64,000 nt of DNA, from positions 40,838,493 to 40,902,492 of the forward strand of contig CM064653.1 in NCBI GenBank assembly GCA_032717465.1. The letters run 5' to 3'. Positions 45,930 through 57,350 of the stretch are shown here, in pieces. The position numbers and the translations under genes were made by a program. The DNA comes from Coenobita brevimanus (Eukaryota > Arthropoda > Malacostraca > Decapoda > Coenobitidae). A model generated the notes under the pieces. That model worked only from the letters and a program-made list of their open reading frames with translations, ran no database searches and was not told the origin of the DNA. Each line of letters begins with the position of its first letter. Position 1 is the stretch's first letter.

Positions 45930-47508
45930 CTAACGGGATGGGAAGGGGGGGGGGATAGGAAAGCACAGGTAGGAGAACAAGGAAAAAAAGGGGTAATGTT
46001 GATGAAGTAAAGGGAAACTAATAAAAATTCTGACGATGACGATGAGGATAACTCAAAAGAAAAAAGGGGGGGGAGGAGATAAGAATGAAAATGAAGGCAG
46101 TGAAATAAAGACAAGGAAGTGTAGGTATGTATATCGAGACTACCGAGGTAAAGATTATTGCAACTAGAGGACAGACAGACTGACAGACAGATATCATGTG
46201 TACAGAAGAGATGGTGGTGGGAGGCGGACGGAAAGAGGGAAATTGACGGGAAATAAGGGGAGAGCAAAGGTGAATGGGAAGGAGAATGAAATGTGAGAAA
46301 ACAGGAAAGCTGTGCAATAACAATTAATAAGGTGCAAATAAGAAGGAAATGTGCAAGAAGGGCGGAATAAAGAAACAAGGAGTGAGAAGACAGAAAAGGT
46401 GAATTGGGAGGAAGGGAAATGTGAGAAAACGGGAAAGAAGTGGAAAGAAATATGACACAAGGAGAGAAAAGGTGAAAAGGAGAGAGGGAATGTGAGAAAA
46501 GGTAAATCGGGAAGAAGAAATAAAGCAAAGAGGGAAAGAGAAAATATGAAATAGAGAGGATGCTGTGAATGAAGGAAGGAAGAAAAGAAGAAACAGAGAA
46601 AAGGGAAAGGACAACGAGAGGGAAATATTAGCAAAGAAGCAATAACTGGAAGGAGGAAGAAGAAAAACTGGCGAGAAATGCAGGGATGGGTAAAATAGGG
46701 AAGAAAACAGAAAAGAGAATGAGAGAGAGAAGGTTAAAGGGGAGAAGAGGGAACTGAGAGAAAACAGGAAAAGGAGAACCGGATGGAGGAAAAAAAATGG
46801 AAGGATTGGAGAATGTTAAATACGAATGGAGACCTGCAAGAAGGACGGAATGAAGGAGGAAAGGGAGAGGGAAGGAGAAAAAAAAATGACAAGCGAGGAA
46901 ATAGTGAGGGAAGGAGAGACGAGGTGAAAGAGGAAGGAGAGTGAAATGAGGAGGAAGCGAACAGGAAAGGAGAGGTGGAAGGGGGGAGGAAATACGACGG
47001 AGGGGAAGAGCAGGGAGGAAGGAACAAGGGAGGAAATGAAGGAGGGAGGGAGTGGAGGGTGAAATTAAATGAGAGAGAAGAATGTGTAACAAGGGAGAGA
47101 CTTAGTGAGGGAGAAAGAGGGGAGAGAGGGAGGGAAAAGATGGATAATGATGGGAGGGAGGGAGAGGAGAGAAGGGATGGAGGGAGAGGGAGAGAATGAG
47201 CGTAAAAGGAAAATATAAATAATGACGGAAGGGGGAGAGAGAAAGAAGAGAAACAAGAGGTAGGAGGGGAGGCAGAAGGAAGCGAAGAGGAAACAGAAGA
47301 GATACGAAACGGGAAAAGGTGATGGGAGGGAAAAGAGAGTGACAGGGTGGAGGGAGGGAAATGGACGGAAGTGAGGAAAAAAAAAAAAAAAGAGAGAGAG
47401 GGAGAAAAGGGCAAGACAGAAAGCCAGTAAGAAGGAGAAAGGAAGAACGGAAAAAGATATGAGACCCAATGGAGGATAAGAGAAGAGATCCAAATAACAA
47501 TGAAAACA

Positions 47509-47549
<41 letters not shown>

Positions 47550-47660
47550 AAAGAATGTGAAATAAGCTGCAGGAGCAAAATAATGAGAGAAGGATCATAA
47601 AACGTGGATAAACGAGGAGAAGAGACGATGAGGAGGAGGGTATGGAGTGGTAAAAGAAGA
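45930..47660 (+). repeat. Purine-rich block
   Basis: AAGGGAGAGA-type DNA, with (GA)n at 47514-47547. The minus-strand frames of 100-240 codons are compositional. Confidence 0.85.
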
Positions 47661-47709
47661 AGATTACTATAGATTAAATTATATGGAAGAGCAAAAACGA
47701 ATGAAGACT

Positions 47710-47717
<8 letters not shown>

Positions 47718-47770
<53 letters not shown>

Positions 47771-47790
47771 AGAGAGAGAGAGAGAGAGAG
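47718..47790 (+). repeat. (TA)n then (GA)n array
   Basis: About 49 nt of TA followed by about 23 nt of GA. Confidence 0.95.
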
Positions 47791-48124
47791 TAGGGAGGTA
47801 AAGAGGGGCGTTATGGATGACAGGAAGACCCGCGGTGCCTCTACTTCCCTCCAGCCTTCCTCTCCCTCCCGCTTCCTTCCCTCCCCACTTTTGTTCCCTC
47901 ATATTCCTCCCTCTCTTATCTTTCTCCACTCTATAATTAGTACGGCCAAACCAGCCAGGAAGAATCATTAGATCTATGACGTAAGGTGACTCTCTCTCTC
48001 TCTCTCATAATATACAGTATATATCTAGGGCTGCCGTGCTCGCTTTAAATTTTCCCCTTTTTTGTGCCTTTCTCTTTATGGCACTTCCTCTCCCTCTCAA
48101 CATACGACTCCACTACACCCCACC

Positions 48125-48300
48125 CCGTCCTTTGCATGACACCATAAAGTCTCAAACTTCCTGAGGTTCACTTGGCACTACACACCACCCTTATATTCGG
48201 TAAAATATTGCGTCACTTCACGATACCACCACACTACCACAGTAACGTAGCACAATATCTCTTTACTTTGAGGTTGCTAAATAATATACCTACACCACAC
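48125..48300. repeat. Direct repeat, copy 1 (next to the AGAP exon)
   Basis: This segment shares most of its length with 48722-48885: the same order of CATAAAGT/CATACTTT, a CACTTGGCACTACACACC-like run, CTTATAT-CGGT, TGCGTCAC and ACGATACCACC blocks. The copies are about 590 bp apart, in the same orientation, and clearly diverged. No known element is recognised. The splice-like GT present in copy 2 is destroyed here. Confidence 0.75.
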
Positions 48301-48721
48301 TCCCTTCCCCTCTGTTTCTGTCAGTCTGGCTGTTTCTGTTAACAAATACTTCTCTTTCTCCCACCCTCTCCGTATATCTATCTGTCTGTCTCTCCATATA
48401 TAAATTCCATTCTCCCTCTCTCTCTCTCTGCCTCTCCTGTTATATGCTCCTGTCTCTCTCTCCCTCTCTGTCTCTGTCTACGTGTCTTTCCTAGTTTATG
48501 CTTTTTATCCAGCTTTGTCTGTCTGTCAGTCTCCCTTTCCAAGTGTCCCCTTCCCCTCCCTCTCTCTCCCTCCTTCCGTCTGTCTGTCTGTCTGTCTGTA
48601 TCTCCTAATATAGGCTCCTTTCACCCTCCTTTTCTGTCTCTCCTAATGTGCTCTATTTTCCTCTCCTTTCTCCCCTCCTCCTTCACTTCACTCTCCCCTA
48701 ACACAAGGTTCCCCGATACTT

Positions 48722-48885
48722 AACCCCCATACTTTGCAAAACTCTCTACGATACACTTGACACTACACACCTCCCTTATATGCGGTGAAATACTGCGTCA
48801 CCTCACGATACCACCGCAGCACCAGCGGAAACACAGTACCTCCTTACTCACCTTGGAAGCAGCTACACAAAATACCTGAAACCAC
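48722..48885. repeat. Direct repeat, copy 2
   Basis: Partner of 48125-48300. It contains the microexon candidate at its right end. Between the copies lies pyrimidine-rich DNA with (CTGT)n tracts near 48,380 and 48,583-48,600. Confidence 0.75.
48852..48875 (-). other. Possible 24-nt microexon downstream of the AGAP exon
   Basis: A 24-nt open stretch on the minus strand is flanked by a good acceptor (GTGTGGTTTCAG) and an excellent donor (AAG|GTGAGTA). Its length is a multiple of three, and its incoming phase fits the phase-1 end of the AGAP exon 168 nt upstream. The encoded residues (ILCSCFQ) match nothing I know in AGAP proteins. It may simply be a chance pair of splice-like sites. Confidence 0.2.
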
Positions 48886-49042
48886 ACGCATTACCACGCC
48901 TCTCTCTCTCTCTCTCTCTCATACACTTTTAAGACGTGGGTACAAATTGTAATCTAAGTACTAACAGCACACCACTACCCACTTCACAGGGGACCATAAA
49001 GTCTGTATGGTCTGTGTATCTACGTAACTCTTCAGTACTCAC

Positions 49043-49184
49043 CCTGCGTGCCGACGAGGATGAGCGGGACTTCAGCGGTGTTGCGGTAGTGCGCCATCTT
49101 AGCGTAGTAGTTGTAGATGGCATTGAACGACGACTCATTTTCCAGACTGAACACGAAAATCACCGCATCAACCCACGCCGTGAA
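49043..49184 (-). CDS. CenG1A: CenG1A/AGAP (centaurin gamma) GTPase-like domain exon
   Basis: A 142-nt exon bounded by a good acceptor (TTCTCCCCCACAG) and a strong donor (CAGG|GTGAGT), entering in phase 0 and leaving in phase 1. It encodes 47 residues beginning [17 protein letters not shown], continuing through a Y-N-Y-Y-A-K-M stretch and ending P-L-I-L-V-G-T-Q. This is the characteristic segment of the N-terminal GTPase-like domain of AGAP/centaurin-gamma proteins, which join a Ras-like domain, a split PH domain, an ArfGAP zinc finger and ankyrin repeats and regulate Arf GTPases at endosomes. The VGTQ end corresponds to the base-recognition region of the G domain, where classical GTPases have NKxD. 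Other exons of the gene were not recognised, so they are either outside the window or in distant introns. The identification rests on remembered family sequence, not a database search. Confidence 0.88.
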
Positions 49185-49261
49185 CTGTGGGGGAGAAGAG
49201 ACGGATTAGAGATGGGTCAGGAAGGGACGGGTTAAAGCGGAGTCAGGGAAAGGTGAATTAA

Positions 49262-49316
49262 ATATAATCGTTTTCCAGGTTAAACACGAAGATCACCGCG
49301 TCAATCCAAGCCGGGA
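49262..49316 (-). pseudogene. Truncated second copy of the AGAP exon 5' half
   Basis: On the minus strand this stretch reads AWIDAVIFVFNLEN before running into D-Y-I and a TAA. It matches the start of the exon at 49043-49184 ([14 protein letters not shown]). Most nucleotide differences are third-position changes (GAT/GAC, ATT/ATC, TTC/TTT, AAT/AAC). The acceptor AG is gone (TCG where the real exon has CAG) and the homology stops after about 50 nt. It is therefore a relic of a tandem exon duplication, about 80 nt 5' of the working exon in the gene's direction. Confidence 0.75.
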
Positions 49317-49319
49317 GCG

Positions 49320-50500
49320 AAAAATGCAGGTAAAGATGGGTTAGACAAGAATGGATCAGGGATAAAGGTGGGTCACGAAATGGCATGGAGGGTCAGAAAA
49401 GAATTTAACTGGGGTCACCTAATGGAAACTACGGTTGTTGGGTAAGAGTGGAAGCGTGTTGAGGGGTACACAATGGAATACAATGGCAGCAAAGAACACA
49501 GGAATTTATGGGGTCACTGAGGTTGGGAAGGGGGATGTAAGAGGCTATAATGGTTCAGCTGTTAAGGCCAGAATGACATGGATAAACTATATGACCATTC
49601 AAAAGAGTACTTAAGCCTACTTCAGCCAACATGTGGAATTCAAACATCCTTATTTGTGTAAAGTAATCTGTGCTATTGTACTCCGACCTATTTCCGCCCA
49701 TTAAATCATTTCACCCTTACATCACATGAATATCCTCAAGAGTTATCATGATCCTCCTATTACATTTCCTGCCATCCGTCCTTTTAACGTGATACCGAAA
49801 ATCAGAGTCTGGGGTAGTTTAAATACAAAATAATATAATAAACAAAGCATGACAAGTAGCATGGAATGAGTAGTTTTTTCAAATGTTGCACTGAAAGCAA
49901 GCCAATACACCAACTGATTTTATAAACAGTATCTATATTTCTCGACCGTACCTAACAACCCTCCATCTTGCTAACTTATTAAACTTCATACCCACAACTC
50001 CAGATTTCAAAGTGGGCCGCGTTTCAAGACATATTCGCGAAGGAGTCTCATTTTAATTTGTCACTGAGGGCAAAGTGCATGGATAAATCAAAGAGTGAGT
50101 GGGTGGGCGAAGAAAGGAAGAGAAGGAAGGTGTGGGAGTGTGCGGTCAAAACAACATAAGATTTATCTGACCCACCGCTATGAGATGGAGACAGAGACGC
50201 CAGAATATTAAAGAGAGGGTGGTGTGCTGAGGGAAGTGTCGCTACTGAGGAGGGACATAAACACCTGGGGGTTCTTTTCTCGTGGCTACCCTCAAAGGAT
50301 GTGGCTGCAGACAAAAGGCAGATATTCGTACAGAGAGATAGATAGATTAAAACAGACTAAGACAAGCAGACAGACAGACACATGGGTTGATACACAAACA
50401 CATAGTCAGGTTATACAGACAGATATAAATAAAACCCTACGTCTCTTTCGCACATTCAGTCTGCCACCCTTTGTCCCCATACCAAATATCTTAATTTATG
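49320..50500. other. Intronic-type unique DNA near the AGAP exon
   Basis: GGGTCA-rich patch to 49,520, then unique DNA; a weak family 3-like piece (GGATGTGGCTGCAGACAAAA) at about 50,297. No further AGAP exon recognised. Confidence 0.4.
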
Positions 50501-50599
50501 CCCCCTCTGCCGTTATGTGCGAGGCGGGGAAGGGAGGGAAGAGGTAGAAGTGTGCAGTCAACACAACCAATATGTTACCTGAACCAAACCTACGCCTCG

Positions 50600-51120
50600 T
50601 CCAATATTCCATTCTGCTACCTTTTATACTCCTGCCATACCGTCTTGGTGTTCTCTAACTCTTCTTTCCCTGATCCATTTCCACCGATGTTGTTCATCTC
50701 CCAACTTTCCTATTCTTTTTCCTGTTTTCTTAAGAGCCTATTCTCAATAATTCTCTCAACTTGGTTCCTTCCCCTTTCTCTTCTCTCACCTCATTTCCGT
50801 CACTTTTTTTTTTTTTCATTTCTAGTCCTCTACACCTCCCCCTTCTTTTCTCACCTTCCCTTGTATCGTTCCTTTTCCCTTTGCCTTTTTTTCTCTTTTC
50901 TTTTCGCCCTTTCCTTTTATTTTCCTATTACCATTCTCTTTTCTTCTTGGCCTTATAATACATTCAACTTTCTCCCTACCCCTCCCCTTGCTCATTCATT
51001 CTCGCTTCTCCTTTTCCATCTTATCCCTTCCTACTTCTCCCTTCACCTCTCCGCTATTCGCTTCTCTTCCCTCCCTCCTCCCTCTCCTCTCCTTTCTTCT
51101 CCTCTTCCCTCCCTCCTGTC
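50600..51120 (+). repeat. Pyrimidine-rich block
   Basis: CTTTTCCCTTTG and CTCCCTCCTCC-type DNA including a T-run near 50,803. No gene. Confidence 0.75.
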
Positions 51121-51339
51121 ATCTCTGCTAAGAGCTGAAGAGGTAGGCAGGCAGACCGCCCACGCCTCGCAAACGAGTCATTTCCCTTCACCACTCGGGA
51201 GGCAGGCCACATGAAAACCGGAGAGTGAAGAAAAAACGAAGAGAGAAGTAGGAAGAAAAACACACCAGGCGAGACGTAGGTGAATAAAAACAGAATGGGA
51301 GAGATTTAGGACGAAAAACAGAATGGAAGAGATGGAATT

Positions 51340-51480
51340 GAGAGGTATATGAGGGAGAGGGGGGTTAGTTGGGGGGGGTAGTCAAATGGTGGGTGACAGA
51401 GTGACTTGGAGGCGTTTTGTCTGCGGCCACCCTTTGCGGGATTAGGGCGTCGGGCTATAGATAGATAGATAGAAGAGATG
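51340..51480 (-). repeat. Family 3 dispersed repeat, copy 2
   Basis: On the minus strand: AGCCCGACGCCCTAATCCCG, AGGGTGGCCGCAGACAAAAC, GCCTCCAAGTCACTCTGTCA and later TCATATACCTCTCAATTCC. As in copy 1 the left edge is a TATC/TA tract. Its 3' part also matches copy 1 (CATATACCTCTC). Confidence 0.65.
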
Positions 51481-51607
51481 GAGAAAGAAAAACAGAAGTG
51501 AGAGAGAAGAGAGTGAAGGAACAGATAGAAAAGAATGGCATAAGACAAAGTGGACACAAGGAGAGCGGGAGGAAAGTGGATTAGCTTAGTATGATGGAAA
51601 ATAAATG

Positions 51608-51611
51608 AGAG

Positions 51612-51679
<68 letters not shown>

Positions 51680-51871
51680 CAAATAGATACATTCACTCAT
51701 CCCCCCCCCCTCTCTCTCTCTCTCCAAATATAACCCATAGCACAGGACATACCTCGCCAATTATACGCTAGCCAGAATGATGTTTACACTCACTGGCATT
51801 CACCTCATTTATTTATTTCCCTTATTATTACTATTACTATTATTATTATTATTATTATTATTACTATTATT
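51608..51871 (+). repeat. (GA)n at 51608-51676 and (ATT)n at about 51828-51871
   Basis: The two arrays are separated by about 150 bp that includes a short (TC)n run. Confidence 0.95.
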
Positions 51872-51894
51872 TTGTGTTCTACAGAGGCTAGATC

Positions 51895-52025
51895 TTATTA
51901 ACCCTTTTGGGCCGAGGAGGTTTAGAAGAGAGTTTTCAAAATGAGGGAAAGAGGTTGGATACTGCCTCCATTAACTTATTCTCAACTGGAAGGCTCATGT
52001 TGAACTAAATATTATCATCTGGTAA
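51895..52025 (+). mobile_element. Diverged family 2 element between two SSRs
   Basis: TTAACCCTTTTGGGCCGAGG, CTGCCTCCATTAACTTATTC and ATCATCTGGTAACA, flanked by (ATT)n on the left and (GA)n on the right. Confidence 0.45.
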
Positions 52026-52039
52026 CACAGAAAACAAAT

Positions 52040-52043
<4 letters not shown>

Positions 52044-52123
<80 letters not shown>

Positions 52124-52318
52124 GAAACAATCTTCCTCTATGTTACGCTGGATAAATTTAAGTTTTTCTTCAATATACAGTATGCTAGACTTAACACAAT
52201 CTTGCTCTTTGTTAGGGTAGAATATATATAACTGTATTTTTCAAGGTGTTCTCTGGATCTTAGGAAATATAAACAATCTTGAGAGAAGCAGATAAACAGT
52301 GAAGTGGAGTTTGAAGAA

Positions 52319-52361
<43 letters not shown>
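52044..52361 (+). repeat. (GA)n arrays at 52044-52121 and 52324-52361
   Basis: The first array is about 78 nt and pure. The 200-bp spacer repeats CAATCTTCCTCTATGTTA/CAATCTTGCTCTTTGTTA at 52129 and 52197, a diverged roughly 68-bp duplication. Confidence 0.95.
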
Positions 52362-52364
<3 letters not shown>

Positions 52365-52549
52365 TCTCATCTCCACCCAGTTCCTCCATATCCTTCAGAT
52401 AACTCGTAAATTATAGTGGAATGTGAGGCAAGAAAAGGGACGGAATGTGAGAATGGAAGGAGAATGCTGAAGGAAATGACAGTCAGTGCATTATTAGGGA
52501 GGAAAGTAGCTATCAACCTCCCCAGTAACGCTTCTAACAAATATCTACA

Positions 52550-53180
52550 CCTCCATTCACTTGCTTCCCTGTATTCCTTCACTTCCTGTTAACCACTCGT
52601 TCCCTCTCGTCAGGGGACCTTTCTCATTCACTCGTCGGTCACTCTCCTACCCTATCCTTGACTTTAATGACCATCTTTATTCACAAGTTTCTTCTCGAGC
52701 TATTTTTATCTGCCCTTCATCTCACAACCCTTCTATCCTCTTCTGTTCTTCCACTTTCATACCAACCTTCATTCACAACTTCTTTCTCAAGCTATCAAAT
52801 TAACATTCTTCTTCCCACTATCTTATATTCCCAAGTTCCCCCTAACGCTGCATTTCTCTCTCCTCTTTATCTTCTATTCACAAGTTCCCTCTCGAGCCGT
52901 TGTTATTTTCCCCTCCCCTCATCTCAGCTTACATTCTTCTTCCCTCTATCTTATAATGACAAGCTCCCTCTCAAGCTACCCCTATTATTCCCTTTTCTCT
53001 TCGTACCTAACATTCTGCCTCCCTTAATCTCGTCTTTACAAAACACAACACTTTCTTTCACTGTTAAAGTTATGTCTATCCTGCCCTTTTCTCACTTTAT
53101 ACCGTACCTGATTTCCGGTATCTCCCATTTCCTCTCTCATCTGTTCCTATCCTATCTCTCTCCCCTCATCTCCAGCCACT
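52550..53180 (+). repeat. Pyrimidine-rich degenerate repeat
   Basis: CACAAGTTTCTTCTCGAGCT, CACAAGTTCCCTCTCGAGCC and GACAAGCTCCCTCTCAAGCT recur (52,683, 52,880, 52,959), so this is a roughly 100-bp loose tandem repeat rather than coding DNA. Confidence 0.6.
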
Positions 53181-53344
53181 AGGGAGCTTATTTATCTGTG
53201 CTCTTCCTCGTCCACACTCTCCTCCACTCAGTAATTAGTACCACACGTGCCTCACAGGGGCTGCCTCCCACTCCTCTCCCCATCCCCCTGCCACTCCTCA
53301 CTTTCGAGATCTTACCCCTTCCCCTCACTCCAAGTACCCTCTTC

Positions 53345-53460
53345 CTTTCCCTGCCCCCCCTCTCACTCACTCGAAACCTTCCTCCCCCCCTCCCACTCAC
53401 TCGAAACCTTCCTCCCCCTCTCCCACTCACTCGAAACCTTCCTCCCCCCCTCCCCCATTC
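53345..53460 (+). repeat. About 30-bp tandem repeat
   Basis: CACTCGAAACCTTCCTCCCC followed by CCTCCCACT, three near-identical units plus a diverged fourth, inside pyrimidine-rich DNA. Confidence 0.8.
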
Positions 53461-53638
53461 CTCGAGACCTCCCTCCTCCTCTGTCTCCTCCCTACTCATG
53501 AAACCTTCCTCTTCCTCCCCTCCCCCGACTCTCAATCCCCTCTCCAACTCCTCCTTCCCCCCTCTACTCCTCCTCCCTAGTCCTTGAAAAGGGTTCGTGG
53601 AAGGCGGGGCCAGACACACCCACCAGCCAGCTAGCCAG

Positions 53639-53639
<1 letters not shown>

Positions 53640-53704
<65 letters not shown>
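53640..53704 (+). repeat. 65-bp (CA)n array
   Basis: Pure array followed by CAGCCAGCCAGTCAGTCAGT-type tetramers near 53,805-53,840. Confidence 0.97.
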
Positions 53705-53706
<2 letters not shown>

Positions 53707-53929
53707 CACCACAACACATCACATACCCACAACCACACACACATTCATCACGACAACCAGTCAGTCAGTTCAACCCCTATCGCCCACACAAACACATAGA
53801 CAGCCACTGAGCCAGCCAGCCAGCCAGTCAGTCAGTCAGCCACTCTCTCAGAGGGCCAATGATGCCAAGTAGTTATGCCAAGCTCCTAGCAAAACGGAAA
53901 TGACCCCCACACAAACATCCATACACCCC

Positions 53930-54525
53930 TTGAGTCCCATGACGTATAGTTTATTCTTGGTAGCGGCTGACGATTTGACTCAGGAGACACAACTGACATT
54001 CGAAGGGGTTAGAGACAGCCCAATAACATCTTCAAATCGCTGGTGTATATTTATTGTTTATGCTATTATCAGACGATTTTACTCAGCTTTGGATGCACAG
54101 GTTAATCAATTCAGTACGGTGACGTCTTTTTTTAGTTCATAATTTCTACCTCTAGTTCATTTTATGTAGCTTACCAGAGCCCATTACACTTCGTTCATTT
54201 TGACCTGGCCTAAAAATCGCCACCTCTCCATCTTGAATGCTGAGTTGTACAGATGAATCTACTACTACAATACGATGCGGGTCACGAAGAAGTGTTATGA
54301 AAAATATGTAAAGCCGTAGTAATGACCCTTTCCTCCCCTGACCCACCTGAAATAAGCTGCAAAAGGACGAAAATCTGGGCCAGGTTAAGGCGATAGGAGT
54401 ATAGTAGCGATAGGAAGAATAAAACCTGTATAAAACCCCAACAGAGTGAAATGTCCCTCCTAAGCTGAAAGAAATCGTCTGGAAATTGGATGGACAAAAG
54501 ACATCCTCAAGCAGAAGAGGTTATA
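53930..54525 (+). mobile_element. Composite of family 2 pieces with family 1 copy F inside
   Basis: CCATGACGTATAGTTTATTC, CAGACGATTTTACTCAGC, TTCAGTACGGTGACGTC to the left of 54194, and AGCTGAAAGAAATCGTCTGG with GACATCCTCAAGCAGAAGAGG to the right of 54390 are all family 2 sequence. At least two family 2 copies seem to be joined here. Confidence 0.6.
54194..54390 (+). mobile_element. Family 1 MITE-like element, copy F
   Basis: Left TTTTGACCTGGCCTAAAAAT, interior GGGTCACGAAGAAGTGTTAT and AAATAAGCTGCAAAAGGACG, right ATCTGGGCCAGGTTAAG. The ends are clear inverted repeats of each other. It lies inside family 2 sequence. Confidence 0.85.
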
Positions 54526-54556
54526 TTGGTCACAGAGCTAGGAGGCACCACGAAGA

Positions 54557-54773
<217 letters not shown>

Positions 54774-55065
54774 ATTTCTGCTCCTATATGAAACCGACAA
54801 ACGAAATGACAGACAGACACTCAGACACACAGACAAACCAACATCCAAACAGACACACAGACAGACAAACGAACAAGCAGAGAAAGAGACAGACATACAG
54901 ACAGACAAACGAACCTACAGAGACAAACAGACAGGCGGACGGACGGCAACTCATCCACAGTTCAGCCCTCCGTCAATATTTGCTGGGCCGGCCGGACGCT
55001 GTGTTGAAAAGCCAGCCACAGGAAGTCTTGTTATTTTGGCTTTTTATTTACTTTTTCTTATTCTT

Positions 55066-55450
55066 GCCATTTCCTGACGATTTTTTTTCCCTCAGTTTGG
55101 GATTTTTTTTTTTACTGGAAGGGTTAGATGCGACTTTATCTTTTTATTCACGTATTAATTAATTTATTTATTATTGTGAGGCCTTTTTTAGTTTAATAAT
55201 ATCGTCTGGTGGCAGCGAGTATACACAAATAAGGACTTAACCCGGATTCAAGAGGTTGCTAAGTCAGTGAGGGGAAGCCTTATATTCTCTCAACACTATA
55301 CACAGACGATTTTCTTCCCCTCAATCCAGTGCCGTCATAATACTTCAATCAGCCTCCAGACGATTTTATTCAGCGTAGGAGAGACCACTTGTATTTTCTA
55401 GTCAATAATCTCTCGCTGGGCATAAATCGTCCGTAGCAGTGGGAGTAAAT
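55066..55450 (+). mobile_element. Two adjacent family 2 elements
   Basis: Copy one (about 55066-55255) runs from CTGACGATTTTTTTTCCC to AATATCGTCTGGTGGCAG. Copy two (about 55295-55450) has CCAGACGATTTTATTCAGCG followed by AGGAGAGACCACTTG and CATAAATCGTCCGTAGCAG. Confidence 0.65.
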
Positions 55451-55562
55451 GAGAAACTACGTCATGAGAGAGAGGGCCTAATTCTGCTTTGAGAAAAATT
55501 TTGACCAGGAGGGGTCAGCTACAGCCTTCATTAATCGTGAAACGAGAGAGTGGCATAAATAA

Positions 55563-55564
<2 letters not shown>

Positions 55565-55643
<79 letters not shown>
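55565..55643 (+). repeat. Compound (GA)n(GT)n microsatellite
   Basis: GA to about 55596, then GT. The order is opposite to the other compound arrays in the window. Confidence 0.95.
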
Positions 55644-55647
<4 letters not shown>

Positions 55648-56126
55648 AATAGAGATCAGTTTCTTCAGCTTATACACCTCAACCACCACGTACACCTACA
55701 CCAGAGTCTGTAAAGATTAATAAAACAACAAAACATCTGCTAAATCCACATGTAAATTACTGATGAAATATGAACGGCAAAATATCTAAGTTCAAATGAT
55801 ATGATGATCATTTCTTACCACAAAACAAATATCCCAACGTCGAGAGCCAACAAAATTTCACACGGCATTGATAAAAAAAAAAAAAAAAAATGAAATGACG
55901 TCTGTTAACATCCCTATTTTACACATACAGTATATATAAAAATTCCAAAGACTAGAAACCACTGAAATCTCCCTCCCCCCCAAAAAAAAAGTAAAAAAAA
56001 AAAGTCTATGGGATTACCTAATATAAGATCTTTACTTGTCCCGACCATCCTCTAAGGAGAAAAGAATCCTGACCTAAATTCAAGTGACTATGTAATGGTA
56101 GGAATGGAACGGAATATGTGTGTGAA

Positions 56127-56400
56127 GCAGTGGGAGATGGTAGTGGTGGTAGATGAATTGGCAGCTGTAGTATAGTAGTGTTGGTCGTTTGGTGTGGTAG
56201 TGGCGGTAATGTGTGGTAGTAGTGGATGTGGAGGTGGTGGAGGTAGTGGTAGTACTGGTAGTTCCAGTATTGGCAGTAGTGATGGTCGTCTGGTGTGGTG
56301 TAGTGGTGGTTGCAGTAATAGCAGTGGTAGTAGTAGTGGTGCATTGCTGTGGTGGTGGAGGTAGTGGTGGTGGAGGTGGTGGTGGTGGAGTGGACAGGAC
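56127..56400 (+). repeat. Cryptic GGT/AGT trinucleotide repeat
   Basis: GTGGTAGTAGTGG-style DNA; gives spurious Val/Gly and His/Thr frames. Confidence 0.85.
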
Positions 56401-56449
56401 AGCGGGCAGACACACTGGGATGCCAGACTATTGATTACCACCTGGCGCG

Positions 56450-57220
56450 GGGTCTTGGTCTTAACCTCTTTACCACCAGCTTAACTTACCTACAAACGCA
56501 ATGCTCCCTATAGCGATTCAGGTCAAAAAATTAACAACCATATTTTTATAGTCTGGTTATGTCTCGTTTCCCTCCTTTACCTCCTGGAGACAACTGATTA
56601 AAAAACCACGATTTTTCTGTGCCGTATTAAGCTACTAAAAATAGTCAAGAACAGGGAAAAGTGGGAAACTCATCTTCCTCCCTGTCGTAGCGTAGGGATG
56701 TGACTATTTATCAGAGATCATCACCGGCACCAACACCCTGCCTTGCTTTCCATCACAACCTGGAACTGAGATATAAAGACCACCCAGGAGAATGATGCAG
56801 GTGTAAAATGCAAAAACGAATACGTGCCACAAAGTCTCGCTATACTGAGAAGAATAGTCATACCGGGAGGAGGTGTAGGGGGGCTGACACCATCCACACC
56901 TTCTCTGCCAACCCCTCACGGGTACAGACAAAAGGGTTATAGTGGGAAGAGGAAGGGTTACCATGTACGAGTAGAAGGGAGACGGAGGGGTTATGGTGTT
57001 GGAGTGTAAGGGGAAAAATTACGGTGAAAGAGTAGGAGTGAGACAGGGAGGGGGTTATGGTGTTAGTGTAAGGGAAGGGGTCATAGTGTACGGGCGCAGA
57101 CAAGAGATCTACACGCTATCCCTGCCAACCCCTCACCACACGCGACACTGCGACGGCACCTACACTGAGAGGGTCACGACAGCCACCGCCATACCTCGTG
57201 CATTCAGAACCAAGGCCTTG
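56450..57220. other. Mixed DNA, no confirmed gene
   Basis: Contains the possible membrane-helix frame (56704-56964). A loose repeat (GAAGGGTTACCATGTACGAG, GGAGGGGGTTATGGTGTTAG) lies at 56,935-57,100. Confidence 0.4.
56704..56964 (-). other. Open frame with one membrane-like helix, possible exon
   Basis: The C-terminal part has balanced composition and one clear hydrophobic segment (LWHVFVFAFYTCIILLGGLY) with polar flanks, unlike nearby low-complexity frames. No acceptor is obvious just before it and no family is recognised. It could be an exon of a membrane protein or a chance frame. Confidence 0.15.
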
Positions 57221-57224
57221 ATTC

Positions 57225-57350
57225 TTAGTCTTAATCTCTCCAGTACGGTGACCTCCTTTTTTTTCCAGTTTGCTCATCCGATTTTCAGAGCATTAATTCA
57301 GCTTAAGAAACGCCTGTTGTGGAGCATGTCAGAAATATAAAGTGATCGTA
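57225..57350 (+). mobile_element. Family 2 left-half fragment
   Basis: TTAATCTCTCCAGTACGGTG, CATCCGATTTTCAGAGC and AATTCAGCTTAAGAAACG match the left arm; no right arm is visible. Confidence 0.5.

Noticed and set aside
48929..49235. Plus- and minus-strand frames over the AGAP exon
   Set aside because: They run through splice sites and are in other frames; the exon itself is the 142-nt minus-strand stretch.
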